Origin: Demequina capsici
GTDB taxonomy: Bacteria; Actinomycetota; Actinomycetes; Actinomycetales; Demequinaceae
NCBI RefSeq assembly: GCF_032102965.1
Contig: NZ_CP134880.1
Location: 124,001-188,000, forward strand
DNA: 64,000 bases
Direction: 5' to 3'
Of this stretch, positions 25,907-33,702 are shown piece after piece. The position numbers were made by a program, and so were the translations under genes. Positions within the stretch are counted from its first letter, which is position 1. Each line of letters opens with the position of its first letter. A model generated the notes under the pieces. That model saw only the letters and a list, made by a program, of their open reading frames with translations, was not told the origin of the DNA and did not search any database.

Positions 25907-26896
25907 ATGCCTCTCCCACGCACCCTGCAGGGCGCTCAGGCCGTCACCGTCGACGAGCACACCCGGCTCATGGTCCGCATCGCCCGGATGTACCACGAGC
26001 AGGGGATGAGGCAGGCGGACATCGCCTCCGAGCTGCACGTGTCGCAGCCTCGCGTCTCGCGCCTGCTGAAGCGTGCGGGCGAGGTGGGCATCGTGCGGAC
26101 CACGGTGTCCGAGCCCGTCGGCGTCTTCACCGGCCTGGAGACTGCCCTCGAGGAGCGGTACGGGCTCGCGGAGGCCGTCGTCGTCGACGCCGCCGCCAGC
26201 TACGACGAGGTCCGGCCCATCGCCTCGGCCGCCGCCGCGTACCTCGAGACCACCCTCATCGGGGGCGACTCGATCGGCATCTCCTCATGGAGCGCCACCC
26301 TCCTCGCCATGGTGGACATGCTCCGCCCCTTCAACTCGTCCGTCGCGTCCTCCGTGGTCCAGCTCGTGGGCGGCGTCGGGCAGTCGCAGGTGCAGGTGGA
26401 GGCGAACCGCCTGCTCACGCAGCTCGCGGTGTCGCTCGGAGCCGAGCCGCACTTCCTCCCCGCGCCGGGCCTCGTCGGATCCGTCGCCGCGCGTGAGACG
26501 CTCATGGCAGACGAGGCCGTGTCACGCATCGCCGAGCAGTGGAACGACCTGACGGTGGTGCTCGTGGGGATCGGTGCGCTCGAGCCGTCGCCCCTCCTCC
26601 AGCGCTCCGGCAACGCGTTGCCGGAGGCCGACCAGCATCAGCTGCGCGAGCTCGGTGCCGTGGGCGACGTCTGCCAGCGGTTCTTCGACGCCGACGGCCA
26701 GTTGGTCCACTCCGATCTCGACCAGCGAGTCATCGGGATCGGGCCGGACGTGCTGCGGGCCATCCCTCGTCGCGTCGGCATCGCCGGCGGCGTCCGCAAG
26801 ACCGCGGCCCTGCGAGGCGCGCTCCGCGGCCAGTGGGTCAACGTGCTGATCACCGATGTCGACACCGCTCGCGCGCTCGTCGAGGAGGACGAGTGA
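25907..26896 (+). CDS. SorC/DeoR-type sugar-binding transcriptional regulator
   Basis: A 329-residue regulator. Residues about 10-60 are a helix-turn-helix (MYHEQGMRQADIASELHVSQPRVSRLLKRA). The rest is the SorC sugar-phosphate-binding domain (SIGISSWSATLLAMVDML, VVQLVGGVGQSQVQVEANRLL, VVLVGIGALEPSPLLQRSG, GVRKTAALRGALRG). The start at 25907 is chosen for AAGGAG (25893-25898) eight bases upstream; an ATG at 25886 is also in frame. It likely controls the adjacent operon in response to a phosphorylated intermediate. It overlaps the next gene by GTGA. Confidence 0.9.
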   Translation: MPLPRTLQGAQAVTVDEHTRLMVRIARMYHEQGMRQADIASELHVSQPRVSRLLKRAGEVGIVRTTVSEPVGVFTGLETALEERYGLAEAVVVDAAASYDEVRPIASAAAAYLETTLIGGDSIGISSWSATLLAMVDMLRPFNSSVASSVVQLVGGVGQSQVQVEANRLLTQLAVSLGAEPHFLPAPGLVGSVAARETLMADEAVSRIAEQWNDLTVVLVGIGALEPSPLLQRSGNALPEADQHQLRELGAVGDVCQRFFDADGQLVHSDLDQRVIGIGPDVLRAIPRRVGIAGGVRKTAALRGALRGQWVNVLITDVDTARALVEEDE

Positions 26897-27531
26897 CCTC
26901 TGCCGTGGAAGCCGCCGTCCGCGAGTTCGCGCTCGGACGGCCCGTGGTGGTCACCGATCACCCCGACCGCGAGGACGAGGGAGACCTGATCGTCGCCGGC
27001 GTGCACGCGACCGCAGAGATCATCGCGTTCATGATGCGCGAATGCCGCGGGCTCATCTGCGCGCCCATGCTCCCCGACCGCGCCGCACGGCTCGACCTCC
27101 CCTTGATGGTCGAGCGCAACACGGAGCTGCTGCGCACCGCGTTCACGGTGTCCGTCGACGCCGCCTCCGGCGCGACCACCGGGATCTCCGCCTCCGACCG
27201 TTCACGGGCGGTCGCGGTCCTGTGCGATCCCGGCGCGACAGCGGGGGACCTGGTCCGTCCAGGACACATGTTCCCCCTCATCGCCGATGTCGGCGGCGTC
27301 GTCGCGCGACCCGGTCACACCGAGGCCGCGATCGACCTCGCCAGGCTGGCCGGGCTGCCCCCGGTGGGCGTCATCTGCGAGATCGCCGGCGATGACGGCG
27401 AGATGCTCCGCGGCGAGAGCCTCCGTGCCTTCTGCCAGGAGCACGGACTGGTGCAGGTGTCGATCGACGAGATGATCGACGCGCTCACGTCGGGAGCCAT
27501 CGCGCCTCCGCAGGTGTCGAGCGCCTACTGA
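26893..27531 (+). CDS. RibB-like 3,4-dihydroxy-2-butanone-4-phosphate synthase (stand-alone)
   Basis: A 212-residue, single-domain protein. The RibB active-site segments are intact: 'VVTDHPDREDEGDLIVAG', 'MVERNTELLRTAFTVSVDA', 'TTGISASDRSRAV', 'RPGHMFPLIADVGGV', 'GHTEAAIDLARLAGLPPVGVICEI'. RibB converts ribulose-5-phosphate to dihydroxybutanone phosphate plus formate. It sits with a sugar regulator and not with rib genes, so a catabolic or modified-substrate role is likely. It starts at a GTG overlapping the regulator stop. Its 3' end overlaps the convergent gene by seven bases. Confidence 0.86.
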   Translation: MTSAVEAAVREFALGRPVVVTDHPDREDEGDLIVAGVHATAEIIAFMMRECRGLICAPMLPDRAARLDLPLMVERNTELLRTAFTVSVDAASGATTGISASDRSRAVAVLCDPGATAGDLVRPGHMFPLIADVGGVVARPGHTEAAIDLARLAGLPPVGVICEIAGDDGEMLRGESLRAFCQEHGLVQVSIDEMIDALTSGAIAPPQVSSAY

Positions 27532-28607
27532 GCGACGTCGCTCTCCACGCGCAGGCCGGCCTCGTCCAGCTCGACCCGGCTGCCGTGCGAGCTGGACTGC
27601 GCGACGATCGTGACGAGCGCCCACCTGCCGGCCGGGAGCAGCCGTACGGTCACGGAGCCGTCCGTCGCAGCGTCGAGCACGTCGGTGACCTCGCGTGACA
27701 GACGGGTCATCACCTCGCCGTCCATGATCGCCGCTCCGCGGTCGTCGAGCAGTGTCACGTCCACCCCGCGGCGGCGCGCGGCCGAGGTCGCGGCGACGAT
27801 GGCCGGCATCGTGAGCCCGCGGGCTCGGACCGAGTCCCGCAGCGCCGCCTCCGCCGCGAGGAACTCCGTGCGGTCGTGCTCGTCGTAGGGGCCGCCCGCC
27901 GCGATGCGCCGCAGCGGGCCGGTCGCGGTCGCCACGAGCTCCGCGACGCGCCGCCGACGGATCTCACGACGAGCGTCGGCCTCGGCTGAGGACGCCGCCG
28001 CGCGCTCGGCGAGCTCGGCGAACAGGTTGATGTCACGTGCCGCCCGGCGCAGCCCGGCTCCGAACAGCGAGGCGACCACCAGCGTCCCCAGATGCGTCTT
28101 CAGCATCAGCGCGGCCTCCAGCGCTCCTCGATCCGTGGTCGCACCCCAGACGGCTGTGACGGCGGCCATGAGGCCGAAGCCCACCCACGCGAGCCCGGTG
28201 CGGCGACGGATCGCGAGGAAGAACAGGAGCCACGCATCCGCCCCGTGGTGCCAGGCGGCGCGGCCCACGTCCCCGGTCGTGGGAAGGTTCCACGACACCA
28301 TCACGGTGGACAGCACCACGGCGCCGATCACGAACCAGCTCTCCCGCAAGGGGAACGGATCCGGCCCGCCTTGGACGATCAGGGATGCCGCGACCAGCAC
28401 GAGCAGCACCGCCATCAGCGAGATCCACGGGTTGACCACACGATCGGCGGTGAGGACCACGAACGCGACGTTCGTGAGCGCGAACACGCCCAGCAGGGCC
28501 TGAGCGACGGTCGAGTCGAGCGCGAGCAGGTTCGCGCCGTCGGTGGCGATCCTGGACGGCTCGGCGGCTGCGACGGGCTCGGTCGCCGCGGACTGCTCGG
28601 CGCTCAT
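27525..28607 (-). CDS. Membrane protein with degenerate histidine-kinase-like C-terminus
   Basis: A 360-residue protein. Residues about 30-190 contain roughly six membrane helices (QALLGVFALTNVAFVVLTAD, WISLMAVLLVLVAASLIV, SWFVIGAVVLSTVMVSW and others). A coiled segment (FAELAERAAASSAEADARREIRRRRV) follows, then a C-terminal domain with 'VDVTLLDDRG' and 'VTVRLLPAGRWALVTIVAQ' that echoes a HATPase fold without recognisable N or G boxes. No phospho-accepting His motif is clear. It is translationally coupled (ATGA) to the kinase gene upstream and probably modulates it. Confidence 0.7.
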   Translation of the reverse strand: MSAEQSAATEPVAAAEPSRIATDGANLLALDSTVAQALLGVFALTNVAFVVLTADRVVNPWISLMAVLLVLVAASLIVQGGPDPFPLRESWFVIGAVVLSTVMVSWNLPTTGDVGRAAWHHGADAWLLFFLAIRRRTGLAWVGFGLMAAVTAVWGATTDRGALEAALMLKTHLGTLVVASLFGAGLRRAARDINLFAELAERAAASSAEADARREIRRRRVAELVATATGPLRRIAAGGPYDEHDRTEFLAAEAALRDSVRARGLTMPAIVAATSAARRRGVDVTLLDDRGAAIMDGEVMTRLSREVTDVLDAATDGSVTVRLLPAGRWALVTIVAQSSSHGSRVELDEAGLRVESDVAQ

Positions 28608-29809
28608 GGCCGCCTCCACTCGAGCGTGACGGTGGTGCCGCGCCCCACGCCGCTGGTCACGTCGGCCGAGCCGCCGTCCAGGCTGCGCATGCGCTCGATG
28701 ATGCTGACCCGGATCCCGAGCCTGCGATCGGAGATCTCGCTGCGGTCGAAGCCGGTGCCGTCGTCGGCGCAGACCACGGTGACCGCATCGGGGCGGGCCG
28801 CGACGGTGACGCTCCTGCGCACGGAGTCGATCGGGCCCGCGTGCCTGATGCTGTTGCGGAGCGCCTCCGCCAGCGCCTCTGAGACGGAGGACGCGACGTC
28901 GGAAGGGATGGGATCCTCGCCGGTCCACTCGGCGCGCAGGTCGGTGTCGTGGCAGACGTCGAGCGCTGTGGCTCGGAGCATCGCGACCAGCCCGGCGGGC
29001 GGGTAGGCGCGGCGGGACTGGTCGTCGTCCGCGAGAGCCTCGATCTCCGCGAGCGCTTCGGTGGCTCGCGCCTCGAGACCCTCGGGGGCGGTGGGCGAGG
29101 CGGCCGCGTAGAGCACCGACATGATGTCGTCGTGGACGATCGCGTTGATGCGGGTCTGCTCGCGCTCGCGGGTGCTCGCGCTGGCCTGCGCGGACGCCTC
29201 GAGCCGCGCCGACTGGGCGACGGCGTCGACGCGGTGGGCGGCGCGCATGACCGCGAGCGACACCCCCATGAGGATGAGCGAGTAGAGCATCCCGCCGATC
29301 GCGTCCTGGAAAGGGCGCGGGTTCACGCTGGTGCCGGCGGCGATCTGGGTGAGGTATACGACGGGCGCCTGCGCGATGCCGTAGAGCCAGACCCATCCGC
29401 TCTGCCAGACGACGGTGGCGATGACCGCGTGGAGCGCGTTGATGCCCTGCACCCAGGGCGCCCCTGAGAGGGTGCCGGGGCCTCCGCTGAGGAAGAGCGG
29501 GAAGGTCACGTGCATCAGCGCGAAGACGATCACGATCGTGCCCGCGAGGCGCCGCATCACGCGGATGGGCGCCCAGGTCGCGAGGAGCGCGAGGCTGATG
29601 GGCGCCACGAGCCCTACCGCGATGGTGGCGAGTCCGAAGATCGGGTTCAGCTCGTGCAGCTGGCCGAGCGCCACGGGCATGAGGAGGCCGGCGAACACCA
29701 GCCCGCCGAGCCCGCAGGAGAGGTACACGTTGCGGAGCATCCGCTCGGCGGCGGGACCTGGGTGGTCGGGGTCGACGCGGTGGGGGGCGAGCGTCGCGGC
29801 GGTGGTCAT
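28604..29809 (-). CDS. Sensor histidine kinase, NarL/DesK partner type
   Basis: A 401-residue kinase. About six membrane helices fill residues 25-205 (YLSCGLGGLVFAGLLMPVALG, LATIAVGLVAPISLALLATW, GTIVIVFALMHVTFPLFL, and more). 'INAIVHDDIMSVLYAAAS' is a HisKA_3-like phosphoacceptor helix. The HATPase domain has 'SEALAEALRNSIRHAG', 'VVCADDGTGFD', 'RLGIRVSIIERMRSLDGG' and 'GVGRGTTVTLEW'. It phosphorylates the upstream response regulator. ATGA overlaps join all three genes. Confidence 0.92.
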   Translation of the reverse strand: MTTAATLAPHRVDPDHPGPAAERMLRNVYLSCGLGGLVFAGLLMPVALGQLHELNPIFGLATIAVGLVAPISLALLATWAPIRVMRRLAGTIVIVFALMHVTFPLFLSGGPGTLSGAPWVQGINALHAVIATVVWQSGWVWLYGIAQAPVVYLTQIAAGTSVNPRPFQDAIGGMLYSLILMGVSLAVMRAAHRVDAVAQSARLEASAQASASTREREQTRINAIVHDDIMSVLYAAASPTAPEGLEARATEALAEIEALADDDQSRRAYPPAGLVAMLRATALDVCHDTDLRAEWTGEDPIPSDVASSVSEALAEALRNSIRHAGPIDSVRRSVTVAARPDAVTVVCADDGTGFDRSEISDRRLGIRVSIIERMRSLDGGSADVTSGVGRGTTVTLEWRRP

Positions 29810-30444
29810 TCGCGCGTCCCGAGGTAGCCGTCCTCGACCGCCCGCTTGTAGAGGTCCACGCGCGAGAGCGCGGGCCGGCCGGCCTCGGCGTACTTGCGGC
29901 GGATGCGGCTGACGTAGTCGGCGACGGTGTCTCGCGACAGGCCGGTGCGGTGCGCGACGGTGGTGGCGGTCTCGCCGGACGCGTAGAGACCGAGGATCTC
30001 CTGCTCGCGGCGGGACAGCTTGGCGTCCGTGAGCCCTGCGTCGGCGTCGATCGCTGCAGCCCAGTCGGTGCTGAACACCTCGCGGCCGTCTGCGGCGGTG
30101 CGGATGGCGTCGAGCAGCACGTGGGGCTCGGCGGACTTGCGGATGAGTCCGAGCGCACCGGAGCGGGCGGCCGACTGGATGAGGCGGCGGTCCTCCGCTC
30201 CGGTGTAGATGAGCACGTGCGCGCCCCGGGCGTGGATGGCGGCGACGTTGTCCGCGGGCAGCGACTCGTCGGCGAGCCGCAGGTCGAGCACCACCAGGTC
30301 GAGCGGGCCTTCGAGCGTCGCCAGGCCGTCGACGGTCTCGACCATGCCGGCGAGCGCGAGGTCGTCCGCGGAGGCCACCAGGTCTCTGAAGCCGATCGTG
30401 ATGAGCGCGTGGTCCTCCACGAGCGCGATGGTCCGGACCGGCAT
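29806..30444 (-). CDS. LuxR/NarL-family response regulator
   Basis: A 212-residue regulator, first gene of the minus-strand operon. The receiver domain has 'IALVEDHALI', the phosphoacceptor Asp in 'DLVVLDLRLAD' and the Lys in 'LGLIRKSAEP'. The C-terminal helix-turn-helix is 'LSRREQEILGLYASGETATTVAHRTGLSRDTVADYVSRIRRKY'. The start is ATG at 30444, behind GGGGGTGCAGG; an upstream extension to 30477 is less likely. The output genes are unknown. Confidence 0.93.
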   Translation of the reverse strand: MPVRTIALVEDHALITIGFRDLVASADDLALAGMVETVDGLATLEGPLDLVVLDLRLADESLPADNVAAIHARGAHVLIYTGAEDRRLIQSAARSGALGLIRKSAEPHVLLDAIRTAADGREVFSTDWAAAIDADAGLTDAKLSRREQEILGLYASGETATTVAHRTGLSRDTVADYVSRIRRKYAEAGRPALSRVDLYKRAVEDGYLGTRE

Positions 30445-30532
30445 CCTGCACCCCCAAGGAGAGTTCTCTGCGCTCACTCTACTGAAACGGAGCGTGGCCT
30501 CAGGTCAGCGTCCTGGCGAACTCGTCGGCGGT

Positions 30533-30553
30533 GCCCCCATAAGTGGGGGCTTT
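30533..30553 (+). terminator. Intrinsic terminator in the divergent gap, plus orientation
   Basis: GCCCCCA (30533-30539) pairs with TGGGGGC (30544-30550) across TAAG and is followed by TTT. No plus-strand gene lies upstream, so it may end a short RNA or act as a leader attenuator for the gene at 30628. Confidence 0.7.
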
Positions 30554-30627
30554 CGTGTCCAGGCACCGGGTGGCACGCTCGAACCAAGCTCGCCGAGAGG
30601 CGGGCCTGGTCTCGGCAAGGAGAAGTG

Positions 30628-31164
30628 ATGCACTGGTCGGCGGAGGAATTCGTTCTTGTCATCACGGGGGTTCTGTTTGCCGCGATCGTCGCGTCCTCGG
30701 GTCTGCCCAGAGTAGAACTGACCCCGACCTCACGCCGCGCGTTTGCCATCGGCGCTGTGGTGTTCATCGGGGCCGCTGCCGCTCTGTCGACCATCGAGAA
30801 CGCGAGCTACCCGCCGTTGCTGTGGGTGCTGCCCTTGGTGCCGCTCATGGTCATCGCAGTGCTGATCCGTGACGCTCTGGTCGGGGGGACCGGACGACGT
30901 CGCGACGGCTTCGATGCCATGGGCGCCCAGGTGGACGGCTCTGAGTCGTCGCAGACCTTCACGACGACGATCGGCACCGGCGAGGTCCTCGCCTCGGACC
31001 CTGAGGCGAGCCCGGAGCAGCTCGCGGAGATCGCCTACGCGCAGCCGACGCTGCGTCCGGTCGTCGCGGCGAACCCGTCGACGCCTGCAAGCCTCCTCGA
31101 GTGGCTCGCCGCGCTGGGCGATCCCGCAGTGCAGCGCGCGATCGGTGCGCGCGCCGCCCACTGA
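30628..31164 (+). CDS. Membrane protein with variant leucine-rich-repeat tail
   Basis: A 178-residue protein behind AAGGAGA. Three hydrophobic segments occupy residues about 8-90 (FVLVITGVLFAAIVASSGL, AFAIGAVVFIGAAAALS, PLLWVLPLVPLMVIAVLI). The C-terminal 50 residues 'ASDPEASPEQLAEIAYAQPTLRPVVAANPSTPASLLEWL' form a variant leucine-rich repeat of the kind common in actinobacterial proteins (protein-protein interaction). The function is unknown. It ends ten bases from the convergent exonuclease gene. Confidence 0.78.
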   Translation: MHWSAEEFVLVITGVLFAAIVASSGLPRVELTPTSRRAFAIGAVVFIGAAAALSTIENASYPPLLWVLPLVPLMVIAVLIRDALVGGTGRRRDGFDAMGAQVDGSESSQTFTTTIGTGEVLASDPEASPEQLAEIAYAQPTLRPVVAANPSTPASLLEWLAALGDPAVQRAIGARAAH

Positions 31165-31174
31165 GCGGCCGGCG

Positions 31175-31960
31175 TCAGTCGATGTCCAGCACCACGGGGA
31201 CGTGGTCGGACGCGCCCTTGCCCTTGCGCTCGTCGCGCACGATGGTCACGTCCTTCGCGCGTGCTGCGAGCGGCTCTGACGCGTAGATGAAGTCGATCCG
31301 CATGCCCTCGCCCTTGGGGAACCTCAGCTGCTTGTAGTCCCAGAAGGTGTAGGTGCGCTCCTGCGGGAGGAAGCGTCGGGACAGCTCCTCGTAGCCGTGG
31401 TCGGCGAGCGCGGCGAACGCGGCCCGCGCCTCGGGGGTCACGTGCGTCCGAGCCTCCGAGTCCTCCTCCGACCAGATGTCGGTGGGAAGCGGTGCCACAT
31501 TGAAGTCGCCCACGAGCGCCGTCGGCTCGTCGCTCCACCCGGCCGACGCGTCCCGCAGCCGTGCGAGGAAGTCCAGCTTGTAGGCGTAGTGGGGGTCGTC
31601 CAGGCCGCGCCCGTTGGGCACGTAGAGGCTCCACACCCTCACGCCTCCGGCGACGGCGCCGAGCGCGCGCGCCTCGAGCACGGGCTCCTGGCCGGGCTTC
31701 CCGAACGACGGCTGGTCGGGGAACGACGTCCGCACGTCGTCAAGGCCCACGCGGGACGCGATCGCGACGCCGTTCCACTGGTTGAGGCCGTGCACGGCCA
31801 CCTCGTAGCCGAGCGCCTCGAACCCGGCGAGCGGGAACTGTTCCGGCTTGCACTTGATCTCCTGCATCGCGAGCACGTCCGTGTCGGAGCTGCGGAGCCA
31901 GTCGAGGATCCGCTCCTCACGGGCGCGGACGGAGTTCACGTTCCAGGTGGCGAGGCGCAT
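31175..31960 (-). CDS. xth: Exodeoxyribonuclease III (AP endonuclease)
   Basis: A 261-residue enzyme of base-excision repair that cuts at abasic sites and trims 3' ends. Motifs are 'ATWNVNSVRARE', 'LAMQEIKCKPEQF' (metal-binding Glu), 'VWSLYVPNGR' (Tyr), 'ALVGDFNVAP' (Asp/Asn), 'RIDFIYAS' and 'GASDHVPVVLDID' (catalytic Asp-His). The start is ATG at 31960. It is cytoplasmic and monocistronic by layout, with the SDR gene diverging. Confidence 0.96.
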   Translation of the reverse strand: MRLATWNVNSVRAREERILDWLRSSDTDVLAMQEIKCKPEQFPLAGFEALGYEVAVHGLNQWNGVAIASRVGLDDVRTSFPDQPSFGKPGQEPVLEARALGAVAGGVRVWSLYVPNGRGLDDPHYAYKLDFLARLRDASAGWSDEPTALVGDFNVAPLPTDIWSEEDSEARTHVTPEARAAFAALADHGYEELSRRFLPQERTYTFWDYKQLRFPKGEGMRIDFIYASEPLAARAKDVTIVRDERKGKGASDHVPVVLDID

Positions 31961-32019
31961 GGCGACCACGGTACCCGGCGGGTGGACGTTCGGCGGCGCG
32001 GCCCGCGTAGCCTGGGGCC

Positions 32020-32781
32020 ATGGCGACTGCACTGGTGACGGGGGCCTCCGCTGGCCTGGGCGAGGAGTTCGCGTGGCAGCTGGCCACGGCGGGCCATGAC
32101 GTGGTCCTCGTGGCGCGCTCGCGCGACCGCCTGAGTGAGATCGCCGACGTCGTGGCATCGGCGACGGGCCAGGGCGCCGAGGTCCTCGTGGCGGACCTCG
32201 CGGATCCTGAGGGCCTGGAGAGGGTGGCGACGCGGGTGGCCGACCCGGCGTCGCCGGTGAGCCTGCTCGTCAACAACGCGGGCTTCGGTCTGGGCAAGGG
32301 CTTCCTGGACAGCACGTGGGAGGAGGAGAAGCGCCTTCTCGATGTGCTCGTCACCGCGCCGATGCGGCTGTCGCATGCGGCCCTTCCTGGCATGGTGGCG
32401 CGCGGGCATGGCGCGGTGCTCAACGTCGCGTCGATCGCCGCGCACCTGGGCAACTCGACGTACGCCGCGCACAAGCGCTGGGTCGTGGAGTTCACCCAGG
32501 CGATGTCGGGCCAGCTCGCGGGGACCGGCGTGACCGCGACCGCGGTGCTCCCGGGCCTGGTCGCGACCGACTTCCACAGCTCCGACGAGCTGGTGCACAT
32601 GCGCGACGAGTTCCCTGAGGCGCTGTGGCTGACGCCCGAGCAGGTCGTCACCAGCGCCTTGGCGGCGGTGCGCCGAGGCCAGACGGTCGTCACCCCTTCG
32701 GCGCTGTACGGGTTGGCGGGCGCGGGACTGCGCCTGCTGCCCGCTCGCCTCACGAGGGGACGACGCAGCCAGCGGGCCTGA
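32020..32781 (+). CDS. Short-chain dehydrogenase/reductase
   Basis: A 253-residue classical SDR. 'ALVTGASAGLGEEFA' is the NAD(P)-binding TGxxxGxG loop, 'LLVNNAGFGLG' the NNAG motif, and 'VLNVASIAAHLGNSTYAAHKRWV' supplies Ser and the YxxxK catalytic pair (Tyr-Ala-Ala-His-Lys). The Arg after 'LVAR' suggests NADPH preference. The substrate is unknown; the C-terminal hydrophobic stretch resembles DltE-like or lipid-acting SDRs. Confidence 0.93.
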   Translation: MATALVTGASAGLGEEFAWQLATAGHDVVLVARSRDRLSEIADVVASATGQGAEVLVADLADPEGLERVATRVADPASPVSLLVNNAGFGLGKGFLDSTWEEEKRLLDVLVTAPMRLSHAALPGMVARGHGAVLNVASIAAHLGNSTYAAHKRWVVEFTQAMSGQLAGTGVTATAVLPGLVATDFHSSDELVHMRDEFPEALWLTPEQVVTSALAAVRRGQTVVTPSALYGLAGAGLRLLPARLTRGRRSQRA

Positions 32782-33013
32782 GCCGCCCGCCCTGACTGGC
32801 CCGAGGCGACCCCCGCGTCGTCCCCGTGCTGTGACACTTTGAACCAATCCGAGGCGCGACACACCGGTGATGGGTCCGATCGTCGGGCGAGAGTCCGCGT
32901 GTCGGAGTGAGATTGGTTCGAACTGTCGCGGCCTCGGAGGGACGACGCAGCCTGCGCGGCGCGGTGTGACCCCTGCGCGGCGCGGTGTGACCCCTGCGAG
33001 GCGCGGGCGAACC
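32757..33013. repeat. Repeat-rich intergenic stretch between the SDR gene and pyrE
   Basis: Four kinds of repeat occur. GGGACGACGCAGCC is present at 32757-32770 and 32939-32952, with an inverted copy GCGTCGTCCCC at 32815-32825. A long imperfect dyad pairs 32833-32849 with 32911-32927 (15 of 17 positions, core GAACCAATC). CGACAC/GTGTCG pairs lie inside it. A 21-bp unit CCTGCGCGGCGCGGTGTGAC(C) is repeated at 32951-32971 and 32972-32992, with a decayed third copy to 33013. No gene is seen in 32782-33030. Confidence 0.85.
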
Positions 33014-33030
33014 GTCGGTAGTCTTGCCCC

Positions 33031-33597
33031 ATGACCTCCGGCACCCCTCGCGAGCAGCTCCGCGACCTCATCTCCGAGCTGGCCGTCGTCCGCGGCCGCG
33101 TGACCCTCGCCTCCGGCAAGGAGGCCGACTACTACGTCGACCTGCGTCGCATCACCCTTCACCACCGTGCGGCCCCGCTTGTGGGTCACGTGCTGCTCGA
33201 CGCGCTCGAGGAGGCGGGCTTCGGTCCTGCCGACGTCGACGCCGTGGGCGGCCTGACGCTGGGCGCCGACCCGGTGGCGACGGCGCTCATGCACGCGGCC
33301 GCCTCCCGCGGCCTGGACCTCGACTCGTTCGTGGTCCGCAAGGAGTCCAAGGCCCACGGCCTGCAGCGCCGCATCGAGGGCCCTGACGTGGCCGGCCGCA
33401 GGGTCGTGGCGGTCGAGGACACCTCCACGACGGGCGGCTCGGTGCTCACCGCGGTCGAGGCGCTGCGCGAGGCGGGCGCCCACGTCGTGGCGGTCGCCGT
33501 CATCGTCGACCGTGACACGGGCGCCAAGGAGACGATCGAGGCTGAGGGCCTTCCGTACCTCTACCTCTACGGGCTGGACGACCTGGGTCTCGCCTGA
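33031..33597 (+). CDS. pyrE: Orotate phosphoribosyltransferase
   Basis: A 188-residue enzyme of pyrimidine synthesis that joins orotate and PRPP to give OMP. 'FVVRKESKAHGLQRRIEG' is the flexible catalytic loop with Lys, and 'VVAVEDTSTTGGSVLTAVEALREAGA' the PRPP-binding motif. 'LASGKEADYYVDLRRITL' is a typical N-terminal OPRT segment. The length is normal for actinobacteria. It lies alone, apart from other pyr genes. Confidence 0.96.
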   Translation: MTSGTPREQLRDLISELAVVRGRVTLASGKEADYYVDLRRITLHHRAAPLVGHVLLDALEEAGFGPADVDAVGGLTLGADPVATALMHAAASRGLDLDSFVVRKESKAHGLQRRIEGPDVAGRRVVAVEDTSTTGGSVLTAVEALREAGAHVVAVAVIVDRDTGAKETIEAEGLPYLYLYGLDDLGLA

Positions 33598-33702
33598 TCG
33601 TCCTTCCGGCCGACTCTCGTCGTCCTCGCGGTCCGAGGCCGGCCGCCGCGGATCGTCCGCTCCGCCGATGACCGGGCGCGTCGCGCTGGCTAGGGTGGCC
33701 GC

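Noticed and set aside
28092..29006. 304-residue plus-strand ORF over the kinase operon
   Set aside because: Shadow of the minus-strand histidine kinase, which has complete kinase motifs.
32951..33013. CRISPR array
   Set aside because: The 21-bp units are directly adjacent with no spacers, and no cas genes are present. They are simple tandem repeats.
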